40,924 nt of DNA from Erysipelotrichaceae bacterium (GCA_013334325.1 JAAXXT010000020.1:1-40924); one strand, 5' to 3'; positions 6,793 through 15,155 are shown, counted from the first letter of the stretch. The notes: generated by a model not told the origin, from the sequence alone. A program made the numbers and translations.

Positions 6793-7650
6793 ATGTCCAT
6801 TCTATTAGACGGTAAACAATGCGCATTAGACATTGAAAGCACACTAAAATTAGACATTGAAAAGCTCCAAGCTTTAGGAAAGAGACTTCCTAAACTGGTG
6901 GTCCTTTTAGTAGGAGATAATCCTGCTTCTGTATCTTATGTGACCAATAAAGATAAAGCTTGTCATAGAGTAGGCATCTTATCTGAGATCATAAGATTAT
7001 CTGAAACAAGCACAGAAGCCATGATCATCGATGAGGTTATTAAGTTAAACAAAGATGATTCAGTCGATGGGATCTTAGTTCAATTGCCCTTGCCTAATCG
7101 TATGCCTTCTAAGAAGATCATAGAAAGCATCGATCCGAATAAAGACGTGGATGGTTTACATTCTGTCAACGTTACGAAATTGGTGATGAATGAGAAAGGC
7201 TTTGTGCCATGTACAGCCAAAGGCGTGGTTACTTTACTTAAGACTTATCATATTCCTCTACAAGGAGCCCATGCGGTAGTCTTAGGACGCTCTCAATTGG
7301 TAGGACGACCCTTAGCTCAACTCTTGACCAACGAGAACTGTACAGTCACTGTATGTCACTCCAAGACGATCGATATACCTCAATATACACGAATGGCCGA
7401 TATCGTGATCGCAGCCATTGGTCAAGCTAAGATGGTTACCAAAGATTATCTAAGCTCAAAAGCAGCTGTCGTTGATGTTGGGATCAATAAGGTCGATGAT
7501 AAACTTGTAGGAGATGTAGATTTTGAGAATGTGGTGGATCTGGTAAGAGCGATCTCACCTGTCCCTAAAGGCGTAGGTCCTATGACCATCGTTACTTTAC
7601 TTCAAAATACGATGGAAGCTTATACCTTAAGAGAGGCTCATCATGGCTGA
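6793..7650 (+). CDS. folD: bifunctional methylenetetrahydrofolate dehydrogenase/cyclohydrolase
   Basis: A 285-residue cytoplasmic enzyme interconverting 5,10-methylene- and 10-formyl-tetrahydrofolate with NADP. SVSYVTNKDKACHRVGI contains the catalytic YxxxK (about 49-53), VQLPLPNRMP and DPNKDVDGLH are folate-side signatures, and GRSQLVGRPLAQLL is the nucleotide-binding loop. PKGVGPMTIVTLL is the C-terminal signature. It lies eight bases after dtd and overlaps the next gene by eight bases, so translation is probably coupled. Only a weak AGGT precedes the start. One-carbon units from GlyA (34 kb) feed this step. Confidence 0.96.
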   Translation: MSILLDGKQCALDIESTLKLDIEKLQALGKRLPKLVVLLVGDNPASVSYVTNKDKACHRVGILSEIIRLSETSTEAMIIDEVIKLNKDDSVDGILVQLPLPNRMPSKKIIESIDPNKDVDGLHSVNVTKLVMNEKGFVPCTAKGVVTLLKTYHIPLQGAHAVVLGRSQLVGRPLAQLLTNENCTVTVCHSKTIDIPQYTRMADIVIAAIGQAKMVTKDYLSSKAAVVDVGINKVDDKLVGDVDFENVVDLVRAISPVPKGVGPMTIVTLLQNTMEAYTLREAHHG

Positions 7651-7849
7651 GTATGATCTCAATGACATCGTCGAGATGAAGAAGGAACATCCTTGTCACA
7701 AATCAAAGACATGGAAGATTATTCGTATGGGAGCTGATATTAAGATAAAATGTCAAGGCTGTGGTGCCGCAGTTATGTTGGACCGCAGTGATTTTGAAAA
7801 GAAGTTAAAAAGAATCGTAGTAAAAGCAGAAAGCGAGATCAGTAAATAA
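7643..7849 (+). CDS. DUF951 family small protein
   Basis: A 68-residue protein of the DUF951 family, which in Bacillota is regularly next to ychF. It begins MAEYDLNDIVEMKKEHPCH and holds cysteines at C18, C37 and C40 (CQGCG), suggesting a small zinc ribbon, with a short beta-barrel-like middle (WKIIRMGADIKIKC). The LDRSDFEKKLKRIV end is typical. It overlaps folD by eight bases and ychF by one base. The function is unknown; association with a ribosome-linked GTPase-fold ATPase suggests a translation role, which is inference. Confidence 0.85.
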   Translation: MAEYDLNDIVEMKKEHPCHKSKTWKIIRMGADIKIKCQGCGAAVMLDRSDFEKKLKRIVVKAESEISK

Positions 7850-8949
7850 TGCCTCTAACCGCCGGAATCGTCGGATTACCTAATGTAGGTAAGTCCACCC
7901 TCTTCAATGCGATCACCCACTCTTCAGTGGAAGCCGCCAATTATCCCTTCGCCACGATCAATCCTAATGTGGGTGTCGTCGAAGTCAAGGATCATCGTGT
8001 TGATGATCTGGTCAAGATCTTCAACCCTAAGAAGACCATTTATACGACCTTTGAATTTACAGATATCGCAGGTTTGGTTAAAGGAGCTTCTAAAGGTGAA
8101 GGCCTCGGTAATCAATTTTTATCTCATATTAGAGAAGTCGATGCGATCTGTCATGTGGTTCGCTGTTTCGATGATCCTAATATTACCCATGTTCATTCTA
8201 AGATCGATCCTCTTAACGATATCGAAGTCATCAATCTAGAGCTCATCATCGCTGATCAACAATCCATTGAGAAATCAATCAATAAAGTTGAACGTAAAGC
8301 CAAGACAAAAGATAAAGATGGGATCTTTGAGTTTGCCTTATTGACCAAAATCAATGAAACCTTACTCGCAGGTAAATCCGTGAGATCACTTGATTTAAGT
8401 AAAGATGAACTTGAAGTACTAAAGAGTTATCATCTATTGACTGCGAAACCTGTCATCTATATCGCCAATATGTCTGAAGAAGAAGTGAAACATCCTGAAG
8501 ACAATGCCTATTTTAAGACCGTTAAAGCTTTCGCAGAATCCGAAAACAGTGATGTGATTGCGATCTGTGCGAAGATCGAAGAAGAACTATCTGTTTTAGA
8601 TGATGAAGAAAAAGCCTTCTTCTTAGAAGAATTAGGCTATACAGAAAGTGGTTTAGATAAGATCATCAAAGCTACCTATCATTTATTGGGTCTATGGTCA
8701 TTCTTAACCGCAGGTACTGATGAATGTCGCGCGTGGACCTTTAAGAAAGGGATGAAGGCTCCTGAATGTGCAGCCGTCATCCATACAGATTTCCAAAAAG
8801 GATTTATTAAAGTTGAAGCGTATCTATATGAAGACATCATGAAGTATAAGACGGAACAAGCCGTTAAAGACGCAGGTAAATTACGTATCGAAGGTAAGGA
8901 ATATCTCGTTCAAGACGGAGATGTCTTACACTTCCGTTTCAACAATTAG
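7849..8949 (+). CDS. ychF: redox-regulated ATPase YchF (OLA1 family)
   Basis: A 366-residue Obg-like ATPase that associates with ribosomes. G1 is GLPNVGKST near residues 9-17, G3 is DIAGLVKGASKGEGLGNQFL, and the G4 position reads NMSEE rather than NKxD, the known reason why this family prefers ATP to GTP. A coiled-coil insertion follows (SIEKSINKVERKAKTKD), and the C-terminal TGS domain contains MKAPECAAVIHTDFQKGFI. Length matches the family. It starts at the overlapping stop of the DUF951 gene (TAATG) and is co-transcribed with it. The darA promoter lies across its end. Confidence 0.97.
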   Translation: MPLTAGIVGLPNVGKSTLFNAITHSSVEAANYPFATINPNVGVVEVKDHRVDDLVKIFNPKKTIYTTFEFTDIAGLVKGASKGEGLGNQFLSHIREVDAICHVVRCFDDPNITHVHSKIDPLNDIEVINLELIIADQQSIEKSINKVERKAKTKDKDGIFEFALLTKINETLLAGKSVRSLDLSKDELEVLKSYHLLTAKPVIYIANMSEEEVKHPEDNAYFKTVKAFAESENSDVIAICAKIEEELSVLDDEEKAFFLEELGYTESGLDKIIKATYHLLGLWSFLTAGTDECRAWTFKKGMKAPECAAVIHTDFQKGFIKVEAYLYEDIMKYKTEQAVKDAGKLRIEGKEYLVQDGDVLHFRFNN

Positions 8950-8961
8950 GGATTGTTGTTG

Positions 8962-8967
8962 TATAAT
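8962..8967 (+). promoter_or_regulatory. darA promoter -10 box
   Basis: TATAAT at 8962-8967, shortly after the ychF stop. The -35 region 17 bases upstream (TCAACA at 8939-8944) is weak and lies in the ychF end. Confidence 0.5.
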
Positions 8968-8986
8968 TGGGATGAAGGAGGCACTT

Positions 8987-9310
8987 ATGAAACTCATCAT
9001 TGCGATCGTATCTAACGAAGATAGCCATACTTTACAAAGCGAGCTTACCAAAGCCAACTATTCTGTAACGAAATTATCCACGACCGGAGGATTTCTAAAG
9101 CTAGGAAATACTACTTTTTTGATTGGGACCGATAATGACAAAGTCGATGAATGTATCGAACTCATCAAAAAAGAAAGCCAAACCAGGACTGAAGTGGTTC
9201 CATCAACCGCATCTTATGATCTTGGCCGATATGCCTCATTCCCTTTAGAGGTGAATGTAGGTGGGGCAACCATCTTCGTGGTGGATGTCGAAAAATTTAT
9301 AAAAGTATAG
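8987..9310 (+). CDS. darA: cyclic-di-AMP receptor DarA (PII-like, YaaQ/PstA)
   Basis: A 107-residue PII-like signal protein that binds c-di-AMP as a trimer. The family start MKLIIAIVSNEDSHTL, the signature STTGGFLKLGNTTFLIG (about 31-47) and the C-terminal VGGATIFVVDVEKF are all present; TGGF and the following glycine-rich turn form the nucleotide pocket. The ATG at 8987 is chosen over an in-frame start at 8921 because AAGGAGG (8975-8981) lies five bases before it and the longer version would overlap ychF. Its downstream partner is unknown in most species. Presence implies c-di-AMP signalling in this organism. Confidence 0.93.
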   Translation: MKLIIAIVSNEDSHTLQSELTKANYSVTKLSTTGGFLKLGNTTFLIGTDNDKVDECIELIKKESQTRTEVVPSTASYDLGRYASFPLEVNVGGATIFVVDVEKFIKV

Positions 9311-9338
9311 AAAACCCTTCAATGGGTTTTCTTTTATT
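9310..9338 (+). terminator. terminator of darA
   Basis: GAAAACCC (9310-9317) pairs with GGGTTTTC (9324-9331) around TTCAAT, followed by TTTTATT. The last base of the stop codon is in the stem. Confidence 0.8.
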
Positions 9339-9388
9339 ATGATAAAAATCAAGCTAGGGGTAGAATCAAAGAGAAAACTAAGTCATAA

Positions 9389-9407
9389 TATAATAAGGAT
9401 ATCCTTT
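9389..9407 (+). promoter_or_regulatory. candidate promoter of the 465-residue membrane protein gene
   Basis: TATAAT (9389-9394) without a good -35. It is followed at once by the palindrome AAGGATATCCTT (9396-9407), which could be an operator or a leader hairpin. Confidence 0.4.
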
Positions 9408-9439
9408 ACACACCTAAGGGATAAGATCTGAATGGAGCC

Positions 9440-10837
9440 ATGATGAGAAAGACATCTGCAGTGTACGAGAGATTCTTTGAAAGAGTCTTTAAGGTTTTTG
9501 AAGTTGAAATGGTTAGATTAGCTCGTATGACCCAAGGGTCCATTATAAAACGTGGACGTTTTTATACGACAGCTACACGAGAAGCTCAAGCATTAACGAA
9601 GATCCAATATCTTATCGATTATGAAGGTTATGGGATCTCACTCACGATGATACCTAATTTAGCGATTGAGAAAGCAGCGTGTTGTATCGTTAAGATGGAC
9701 TTCGTTTTAGATCCTCAAGGTAAAGCTTTGACTGTGTCTTTAGATGAAGTCTTAGATAGAGATGATTTTAGTCCTTTTATCTTTCAAGACATCTTATCAG
9801 AAGAATTGATGCTGGAAGTGGTTGAATGTGAGATGGCTATTTTAAGAAAGAACCAAGCTCATTTTAGAGACTTAGCTCAAGATCCTTCTACGAGAGCCTT
9901 ATTCATCAAAAAGATCCTTAAAGATCATTCTCAATGTATTGAACATCGTGAAACACTCAATGAAGAAGCCATCCAAGCTGTATTAGATTTTAAACTATCT
10001 CACGCACTAACACCTTTCACTAAGAACTTTGTCTTAGGGAATACAGAAGAAGCATTAGAATCTATGAAGAAAATGGATCAAAGATTTAGTGATTATGATT
10101 TAAGAATCATAGATAAACTAAGCAAGGATCTAAAATTAGGTCTAAGACAGTGTTTGGTTCCTGTGCTTACTGAAAAGAATTATAGATATGTCTCTGAAGG
10201 AAGCCGTGATATTAGGACTAAACAAGCTCGTTTAAGCTATGAATTAGCGATAATCTTAAGTTTACTTCCGATGGCGATCATTACTTATTTCGTGATGGGA
10301 CTTACGTTTTGGATTTTTAGCTTTGACAGTTTTTATACAACTGAAGTGAATACACTATTGGCGATACCACCTTTGGTGATTGGAAACTTCTTTGCGGCGA
10401 TATGGGTAAGATCTTTAGCTCATCAAATGGCTTTTCCTTTAGATCATCAAATCTATTTAGGGTATACGATGAGATCTAAACATGATAAATCTGAACGATA
10501 TATAAAGTGGAGTTCTCTTGTGGTGATGGTCATGATGCTGAGTGTAGCTTCTTGGGGAGGGACAAACCTCTTGATCTTTAGCCAAATGAATTTCTCATTG
10601 GCACCTAGGTTTATGTGGTTTCCCCCAACGAAGCTCATTACTTATTATGAAGTTGATCATTTAGAATACCGCTTTGAGCTTGAGAATGCTTCTGGGGATA
10701 AAACCGTTTATCAACACTATGTCTTGATCTTTAAAGACGGGAAAGAAGTAAACCTAAAACCTTATATAAGCATTACTGAATGTGAAGATATACTGATTCC
10801 TTTCTTTGAAAGAAAGAATATTAAAACCATCAACTAA
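9440..10837 (+). CDS. three-helix membrane protein of unknown function
   Basis: A 465-residue protein I do not recognise. Residues 1 to about 265 look soluble, mixed alpha/beta, without a signal peptide. Hydrophobic segments lie at about 268-293, 305-324 and 356-380. The last 70 residues, from FPPTKLITYYEVDHLEYRF to FKDGKEVNLKPYI, have the strand pattern of a small PH-like domain, a weak resemblance only. There are two possible starts, ATG 9440 and ATG 9443; GGAG at 9434-9437 is better spaced for the second. It has its own candidate promoter and a strong terminator, so it is monocistronic. Codon use resembles its neighbours, giving no sign of recent transfer. Confidence 0.8.
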   Translation: MMRKTSAVYERFFERVFKVFEVEMVRLARMTQGSIIKRGRFYTTATREAQALTKIQYLIDYEGYGISLTMIPNLAIEKAACCIVKMDFVLDPQGKALTVSLDEVLDRDDFSPFIFQDILSEELMLEVVECEMAILRKNQAHFRDLAQDPSTRALFIKKILKDHSQCIEHRETLNEEAIQAVLDFKLSHALTPFTKNFVLGNTEEALESMKKMDQRFSDYDLRIIDKLSKDLKLGLRQCLVPVLTEKNYRYVSEGSRDIRTKQARLSYELAIILSLLPMAIITYFVMGLTFWIFSFDSFYTTEVNTLLAIPPLVIGNFFAAIWVRSLAHQMAFPLDHQIYLGYTMRSKHDKSERYIKWSSLVVMVMMLSVASWGGTNLLIFSQMNFSLAPRFMWFPPTKLITYYEVDHLEYRFELENASGDKTVYQHYVLIFKDGKEVNLKPYISITECEDILIPFFERKNIKTIN

Positions 10838-10859
10838 AAAAGTCGAGAAATCGACTTTT
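10838..10859. terminator. bidirectional terminator
   Basis: AAAAGTCGA (10838-10846) and TCGACTTTT (10851-10859) close on a GAAA tetraloop, with a U-tract on either strand. It separates the membrane protein gene from the convergent acetyltransferase gene. Confidence 0.8.
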
Positions 10860-11307
10860 AGTTTTCTATACGATATACTGTCCAATCACTCATAGGTTTA
10901 GCACCTTGTCTAAGATAGAAACTTAAGGCAGGAGAATTCCAATCGAGTACAGACCATTCCATTCTTCCACAGTTTTCCTCTTTAGAGATCTCAAGCAGTT
11001 TCATAAACATTGCCTTACCTACCCCATGTTTACGAAAAGGTTCTATGACGAAGATGTCTTCCATATAGAGCCCTTTTTTACCTAAGAAGGTAGAAAAATT
11101 ATAATGATACAAGGCAAAACCTACCACAGCTTGATCGATCTCAGCCAAGATGACCTTAGCTTCTTCACGATCAAAAAGAGCACTTTTTAAGTCTTCAAGT
11201 TGACAAGTGACATGGTCAGATAGACGTTCAAACATGGCCAATTCTTTGATGAGATAAAGAATGGTTGGACAATCTTCTTTGACTGCTTTTCTAATACTTA
11301 GGTTCAT
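10858..11307 (-). CDS. GNAT N-acetyltransferase, SSAT (spermidine/thialysine) type
   Basis: A 149-residue acetyl-CoA-dependent acetyltransferase. The order of motifs, YHYNFSTFLGKKGLYMEDIFV, then RKHGVGKAMFMKLL (acetyl-CoA pyrophosphate loop, RxxGxG-like), then GRMEWSVLDWNSPALSFY and a C-terminal MSDWTVYRI, closely follows the eukaryotic and bacterial SSAT group, which acts on spermidine/spermine or thialysine. The substrate here is unproven. Its start overlaps the end of the upstream nuclease-fold gene by four bases, so the two are translated from one minus-strand mRNA. Confidence 0.85.
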   Translation of the reverse strand: MNLSIRKAVKEDCPTILYLIKELAMFERLSDHVTCQLEDLKSALFDREEAKVILAEIDQAVVGFALYHYNFSTFLGKKGLYMEDIFVIEPFRKHGVGKAMFMKLLEISKEENCGRMEWSVLDWNSPALSFYLRQGAKPMSDWTVYRIEN

Positions 11308-12053
11308 AGTAGCTCCGCGATGACCGGATAATGGTCAGAAGGATAATGTCCTTCAATAAGTCTTATATCAGTTAATACATTTTTAAAACTAAGCTTATCT
11401 GTATAAATAAAGTCGATGGCTTCTATCCCATTAGGGATCCCAAACGCATGGAAAGTATTGGGTCTATCTACCTTCAACTCTGTATATGCTTCTTTAAATT
11501 TTCTTAATAAACGAGTATGGATAGGATGAGTTATCGGAGAATTAAAGTCTCCCAGTAAGACAAAAGGAATCTTCGTTTTCTTAAACTGTTGGATATAGAG
11601 ATAGAGATATCTACCATTTCTTCGTATCGTAGATTTAGATTGAAAAGCCAAGTGGGCATTGAAGATACGGATCTTTTGGCCTGTCTTTTTATTTTGAACT
11701 AAAGCCATCGTACAGATACGCGCAAAGCCTTCTTTTTTATCCATATCTCCCGCTAAATTGAAGTTCCCATTGAGCCATACGGTCTCAGTTTCTAATAGAT
11801 CATAGTGAGATGCCTTGATTAAGATGGCACATCTTTCCCCACTAAGATCCGCATTTCTTCCATCTCCTACACTGATATAGTCATCGCAATGTGCTTGAAG
11901 ATAATCGAAAATAACTTGTGTACATTCTTGGGTTCCGATCACATCAGCCTTATGATCTTGGATCATTTTCAACATCGCTTCTTTACGTAAAGACCATTGA
12001 TTGTATCCATCAGTGGTATTATCGTAGCGAAGATTAAAGGTCATAACTTTCAT
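11304..12053 (-). CDS. endonuclease/exonuclease/phosphatase-fold metal-dependent hydrolase
   Basis: A 249-residue protein with all elements of the EEP fold: N7 in MTFNLR, E43 in GTQE, FNAHL (132-134 holding N and H), GDFNSP with D169 and N171, the late IDFIY with D214, and the final SDH (239-241). These build a magnesium phosphodiesterase site. There is no signal peptide, so it acts in the cytoplasm. The family includes sugar-phosphate and nucleic-acid enzymes, and the substrate cannot be fixed from sequence. The start lacks a Shine-Dalgarno and lies six bases after a -10 box, predicting a leaderless mRNA. It is the first gene of a two-gene operon with the SSAT-like gene. Confidence 0.88.
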   Translation of the reverse strand: MKVMTFNLRYDNTTDGYNQWSLRKEAMLKMIQDHKADVIGTQECTQVIFDYLQAHCDDYISVGDGRNADLSGERCAILIKASHYDLLETETVWLNGNFNLAGDMDKKEGFARICTMALVQNKKTGQKIRIFNAHLAFQSKSTIRRNGRYLYLYIQQFKKTKIPFVLLGDFNSPITHPIHTRLLRKFKEAYTELKVDRPNTFHAFGIPNGIEAIDFIYTDKLSFKNVLTDIRLIEGHYPSDHYPVIAELL

Positions 12054-12059
12054 GGGTCT

Positions 12060-12068
12060 ATTTTAACA
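12060..12068 (-). promoter_or_regulatory. extended -10 promoter of the EEP hydrolase gene
   Basis: On the minus strand TG-T-TAAAAT, hexamer at 12060-12065, ends six bases before the ATG at 12053. There is no -35 consensus. Confidence 0.65.
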
Positions 12069-12137
12069 CATTCCTAATAGCCTCTAAATAAAGAAAACAA
12101 GCGCTTTATTGAAGATAAGTAAAGTGGTAGAGAATGT

Positions 12138-12143
12138 TATAAT
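12138..12143 (+). promoter_or_regulatory. ispF promoter -10 box
   Basis: A perfect TATAAT at 12138-12143 with a weak -35; it is followed by GAGG (12152-12155) and the ispF ATG at 12161. Confidence 0.55.
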
Positions 12144-12160
12144 AAAGAGGCGAGGACCTT

Positions 12161-12634
12161 ATGAGAATTGGACAATCCACTGATATTCATCCCTTAGTAG
12201 AAGGCCGACCTCTGATTTTAGGAGGAGTTTTGATCGATCATCCTAAAGGCTGTTTAGGTCATTCTGATGCGGATGCCTTGACCCATGTCATCGCTGAAGC
12301 GATCTTAGGAGCTTTAGCTCTAGGTGATTTAGGTAAACATTTTCCTGATACTGATCCAAAATATAAAGGTATCAGTTCTTTATTGATTCTAAAAGAAGTC
12401 GTTAAGATGATGAAAGATAAACATTTTAAAATAGGAAACATAGATGCCTTGATATTGATTGAAAGACCTAAGATGGCGCCTCATATCCCCTTGATGAAAG
12501 AAAGACTATGTGCTGTTTTAGAGTGTGATATGGATCAATTGAATCTTAAAGCTACTCGAGGAGAAGGTTTAGGTTTTATTGGTCATGAGGAAGGGGTCGT
12601 TGCGCAAGCGGTGGTCCTATTAGAAGAACTATGA
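12161..12634 (+). CDS. ispF: 2-C-methyl-D-erythritol 2,4-cyclodiphosphate synthase
   Basis: A 157-residue enzyme of the MEP isoprenoid pathway forming the cyclic diphosphate from its CDP precursor. The zinc ligands D8, H10 and H42 lie in STDIHP and GHSDADALTHVIAEA, and GDLGKHFPDTDPKYKG and ATRGEGLGFIGHEEGV complete the trimeric active site. The length is typical. ispD is not adjacent. Its presence shows the MEP route, not mevalonate, is used for at least some isoprenoids. It overlaps the following HD gene as ATGA and so heads a three-gene operon. Confidence 0.96.
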   Translation: MRIGQSTDIHPLVEGRPLILGGVLIDHPKGCLGHSDADALTHVIAEAILGALALGDLGKHFPDTDPKYKGISSLLILKEVVKMMKDKHFKIGNIDALILIERPKMAPHIPLMKERLCAVLECDMDQLNLKATRGEGLGFIGHEEGVVAQAVVLLEEL

Positions 12635-13839
12635 GAGAAAAAACAAGTGAAATGAAGGTCTTAAGAGACCCTATCCATGAATACATCCACATCGAAGATC
12701 AATTGATTTGGGATCTTTTAGGGACCAGAGAAGTTCAACGTTTAAAACGAATCCATCAACTAGGAACTACCTATCAGGTCTACCATACGGCTGAACATTC
12801 TCGTTTTGCCCATTCATTAGGGGTCTATGAGATCGTTCGTCGAATGGTGATAGAAATCAGTGGGATTGATGAGCTATTGAGTGCTGAAGATAAACTTGCG
12901 GTTATGGCTGCTGCTTTATTACACGACATAGGTCATGGACCATTTAGTCATATCTTTGAGACTATCTCTAAGATCCATCATGAATCCTTTACACAAAAGA
13001 TCATTCTAGAAGACTCTGAGGTTCATCGAGTCTTAGAAAAAGCACAAGCTGGTTTCTCAAAAACCGTGGCGTCTATTCTTGACCATACTCATCCTAAAGC
13101 GATCTTGACTCAATTTGTGTCTGGTCAATTGGATGCGGATCGTATGGATTACTTACTTAGAGATGCTTATTTTACAGGGACATCTTATGGACAATATGAC
13201 ATAGAACGTATCTTAAGGACCTTTAAGATCTCTCATGATAAACTGACCATTAAAGAAAGTGGTATCCATAGTATAGAAGACTACATCATGGCTCGTTATC
13301 ATATGTATTACCAAGTCTATTATCATCCTGTAGGAAGGGCGGTAGAAGCCATCTTGATTGGATTCTTCAAGCGTTTAAAAGACAGGGTCCATAATGATCC
13401 TTCGTTTATCAATAACTATCCTATGTTTAAGATCTTGATTGAGAAACCTGAACTCAATGCCTTCTATCATCTAGATGAAGCGTCTTGTTTCTATGGCTTT
13501 CATCTCGCAAGTGAATCAGATGATATGATCTTAAAAGATCTGGCGAATCGTTTCCTTGATCGAGATCTCTTTGAGTATCAAGATGTAATCACAGATAAGC
13601 AACGCGATGAGATCAAAACTAAGGTCGAGAAAACCTATGACAGTCGTTATTATTTCTATCAAGATGAGATGGTCTCAAGACCTTATACCCCATATAGTGA
13701 AGAAGGATCCTTGATCTATATCAGCTGTGCTGATGGATCCATCAAAGAATTATCTCAAGTTTCAAACATTGTATTGGCCATCGTCAACGCCAAACCAAAA
13801 GATGATAAGAAAGTTTATTTCCCAAAGGAGATCCTATGA
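12631..13839 (+). CDS. HD-domain phosphohydrolase (YwfO/dGTPase-like)
   Basis: A 402-residue HD-superfamily protein. The first histidine lies in HSRFAHSLGVYE (about 56-67), and LLHDIGHGPFSH holds the H98-D99 pair. QLDADRMDYLLRDAYFTGTSYG contains the late aspartate and the conserved DYLLRDA motif of the dGTPase/SAMHD-like branch. Known relatives such as YwfO hydrolyse dNTPs or related nucleotides; the exact substrate is inferred. The ATG at 12631 overlaps the ispF stop (ATGA). MKVLRDPIHEYI from 12652 is the conserved family start, so a slightly shorter protein is possible. It overlaps the next gene by four bases. Confidence 0.9.
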   Translation: MREKTSEMKVLRDPIHEYIHIEDQLIWDLLGTREVQRLKRIHQLGTTYQVYHTAEHSRFAHSLGVYEIVRRMVIEISGIDELLSAEDKLAVMAAALLHDIGHGPFSHIFETISKIHHESFTQKIILEDSEVHRVLEKAQAGFSKTVASILDHTHPKAILTQFVSGQLDADRMDYLLRDAYFTGTSYGQYDIERILRTFKISHDKLTIKESGIHSIEDYIMARYHMYYQVYYHPVGRAVEAILIGFFKRLKDRVHNDPSFINNYPMFKILIEKPELNAFYHLDEASCFYGFHLASESDDMILKDLANRFLDRDLFEYQDVITDKQRDEIKTKVEKTYDSRYYFYQDEMVSRPYTPYSEEGSLIYISCADGSIKELSQVSNIVLAIVNAKPKDDKKVYFPKEIL

Positions 13840-15080
13840 ATCAATATCAATTAAGAAGAGCTGAAGTTTTTAAAGTCATGGAAGCAGGATCGATAGCGAT
13901 CTTGTTTGCGGGAGATCTAATCAAACGCTCAGCCGATGCGACCTATCCTTTTAGTGTCAATCGTAATTTCTTCTACTTAACAGGATGTGATGAAGATAGC
14001 TTGGTTTTGATTCTACTTAAGACAAGTTCTACTCAAAAAGAAATCCTAAACATCAAAGACCAGAATCCTTTGATGGAGAAATGGGTTGGGAAATCACTTA
14101 AGGATCTTGAAGCTAAAACAATCAGTGGGATAAATACGATCACTCCTTTATCCAACTATGAACCTTCTTTAGGTCGCTTAATGGATCGTAATGGGATCAA
14201 TGTGATCTACGTGGATACCGAAAGAGATTCTTTGAATGCGAGAGTTATGGAAGGAGAAGCCTTTGGACGTAAGATCCATAAGCTTTATCCTGGTATGAAA
14301 GTCGTTAATCTCAACCACAATATCAACGCCTTAAGAGTCATCAAACATCCTGATGAGATCTCTGATTTAAAGAAAGCCATCGATATTACTCAACATGGTG
14401 TAGAGAATGCGTTAAGACATTTAAGACCTGGACGAAAAGAATATGAAGTCGTCGCTGATTTCAATCATAGTCTAGCTCTAGATAATAGTGATAATGCGTT
14501 TGAGACGATTGCAGCTTCTGGAGAGAATGCCTGTACCTTACATTATGTATCTAATCAGAAGACCTTGGTTGATGGGGAACTTCTTCTACTGGATCTAGGG
14601 GCGACCTATGGTCATTACTGCGCAGACATCTCGCGTACTTTCCCTATCAATGGGAAATTCTCTGATCGTCAAAAAACCTTCTATTCGATCGTATTACAGG
14701 CTCAACAAAATGTCTTCGACGCGATCAAACCTGGAGTATCCATGGGCGATCTCAACAATATCGTTAAACAAACCTATAGTGTTGCCTGTGTAGAAGCTAA
14801 GATCATAGACGATGCTTCTCAGCTCGATACAGTTTATTATCACGGTGTCTCTCATTTCTTAGGTCTAGATACCCACGATGTTGGTCAGATGGATGGAATG
14901 ATCTTAAAACCTGGGATGGTGATCACCGTTGAACCTGGACTCTATAGTTCAAGTGAAGGCATAGGCATACGTATCGAAGATGATGTCTTGGTGACAGAAA
15001 CAGGTTGTGAGATCTTATCACCTAACATCCTAAAAAGCATCGAAGCCATTGAATCGTTTATGAATCAGTCGAAAGACTGA
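13836..15080 (+). CDS. pepP: M24 family Xaa-Pro aminopeptidase (aminopeptidase P)
   Basis: A 414-residue cytoplasmic peptidase removing N-terminal residues before proline. Residues 1-165 form the AMP_N domain (FYLTGCDEDSLVL). The pita-bread catalytic domain follows, with metal ligands D253 (LDLGATYGHY), D264 (CADISRTFP), H340 (GVSHFLGLDTHD), E366 (VEPGLY) and E381 (IEDDV), all five present, as in the dinuclear manganese enzymes. It overlaps the HD gene as ATGA. The terminator stem contains its stop codon. The exact subfamily (aminopeptidase P versus Xaa-Pro dipeptidase) rests on the AMP_N domain and the length. Confidence 0.92.
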   Translation: MNQYQLRRAEVFKVMEAGSIAILFAGDLIKRSADATYPFSVNRNFFYLTGCDEDSLVLILLKTSSTQKEILNIKDQNPLMEKWVGKSLKDLEAKTISGINTITPLSNYEPSLGRLMDRNGINVIYVDTERDSLNARVMEGEAFGRKIHKLYPGMKVVNLNHNINALRVIKHPDEISDLKKAIDITQHGVENALRHLRPGRKEYEVVADFNHSLALDNSDNAFETIAASGENACTLHYVSNQKTLVDGELLLLDLGATYGHYCADISRTFPINGKFSDRQKTFYSIVLQAQQNVFDAIKPGVSMGDLNNIVKQTYSVACVEAKIIDDASQLDTVYYHGVSHFLGLDTHDVGQMDGMILKPGMVITVEPGLYSSSEGIGIRIEDDVLVTETGCEILSPNILKSIEAIESFMNQSKD

Positions 15081-15085
15081 TTTTT
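15063..15085 (+). terminator. terminator of the ispF-HD-pepP operon
   Basis: AATCAGTC (15063-15070) and GACTGATT (15075-15082) close on a GAAA tetraloop, followed by T residues. The stop codon is inside the stem. Confidence 0.8.
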
Positions 15086-15106
15086 ATACGCTCTTTATAG
15101 GCACAG

Positions 15107-15115
15107 TGCTATACT
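15107..15115 (+). promoter_or_regulatory. extended -10 promoter of the ABC-2 operon
   Basis: TG-C-TATACT, hexamer at 15110-15115, with a poor -35. Confidence 0.5.
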
Positions 15116-15155
15116 GAAATAGTAGTCATCGACTTGAATTCCATAAGGAGGAAAG

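Noticed and set aside
7907-8239. 110-codon frame overlapping ychF
   Set aside because: Same-strand out-of-frame shadow of ychF, without recognisable motifs.
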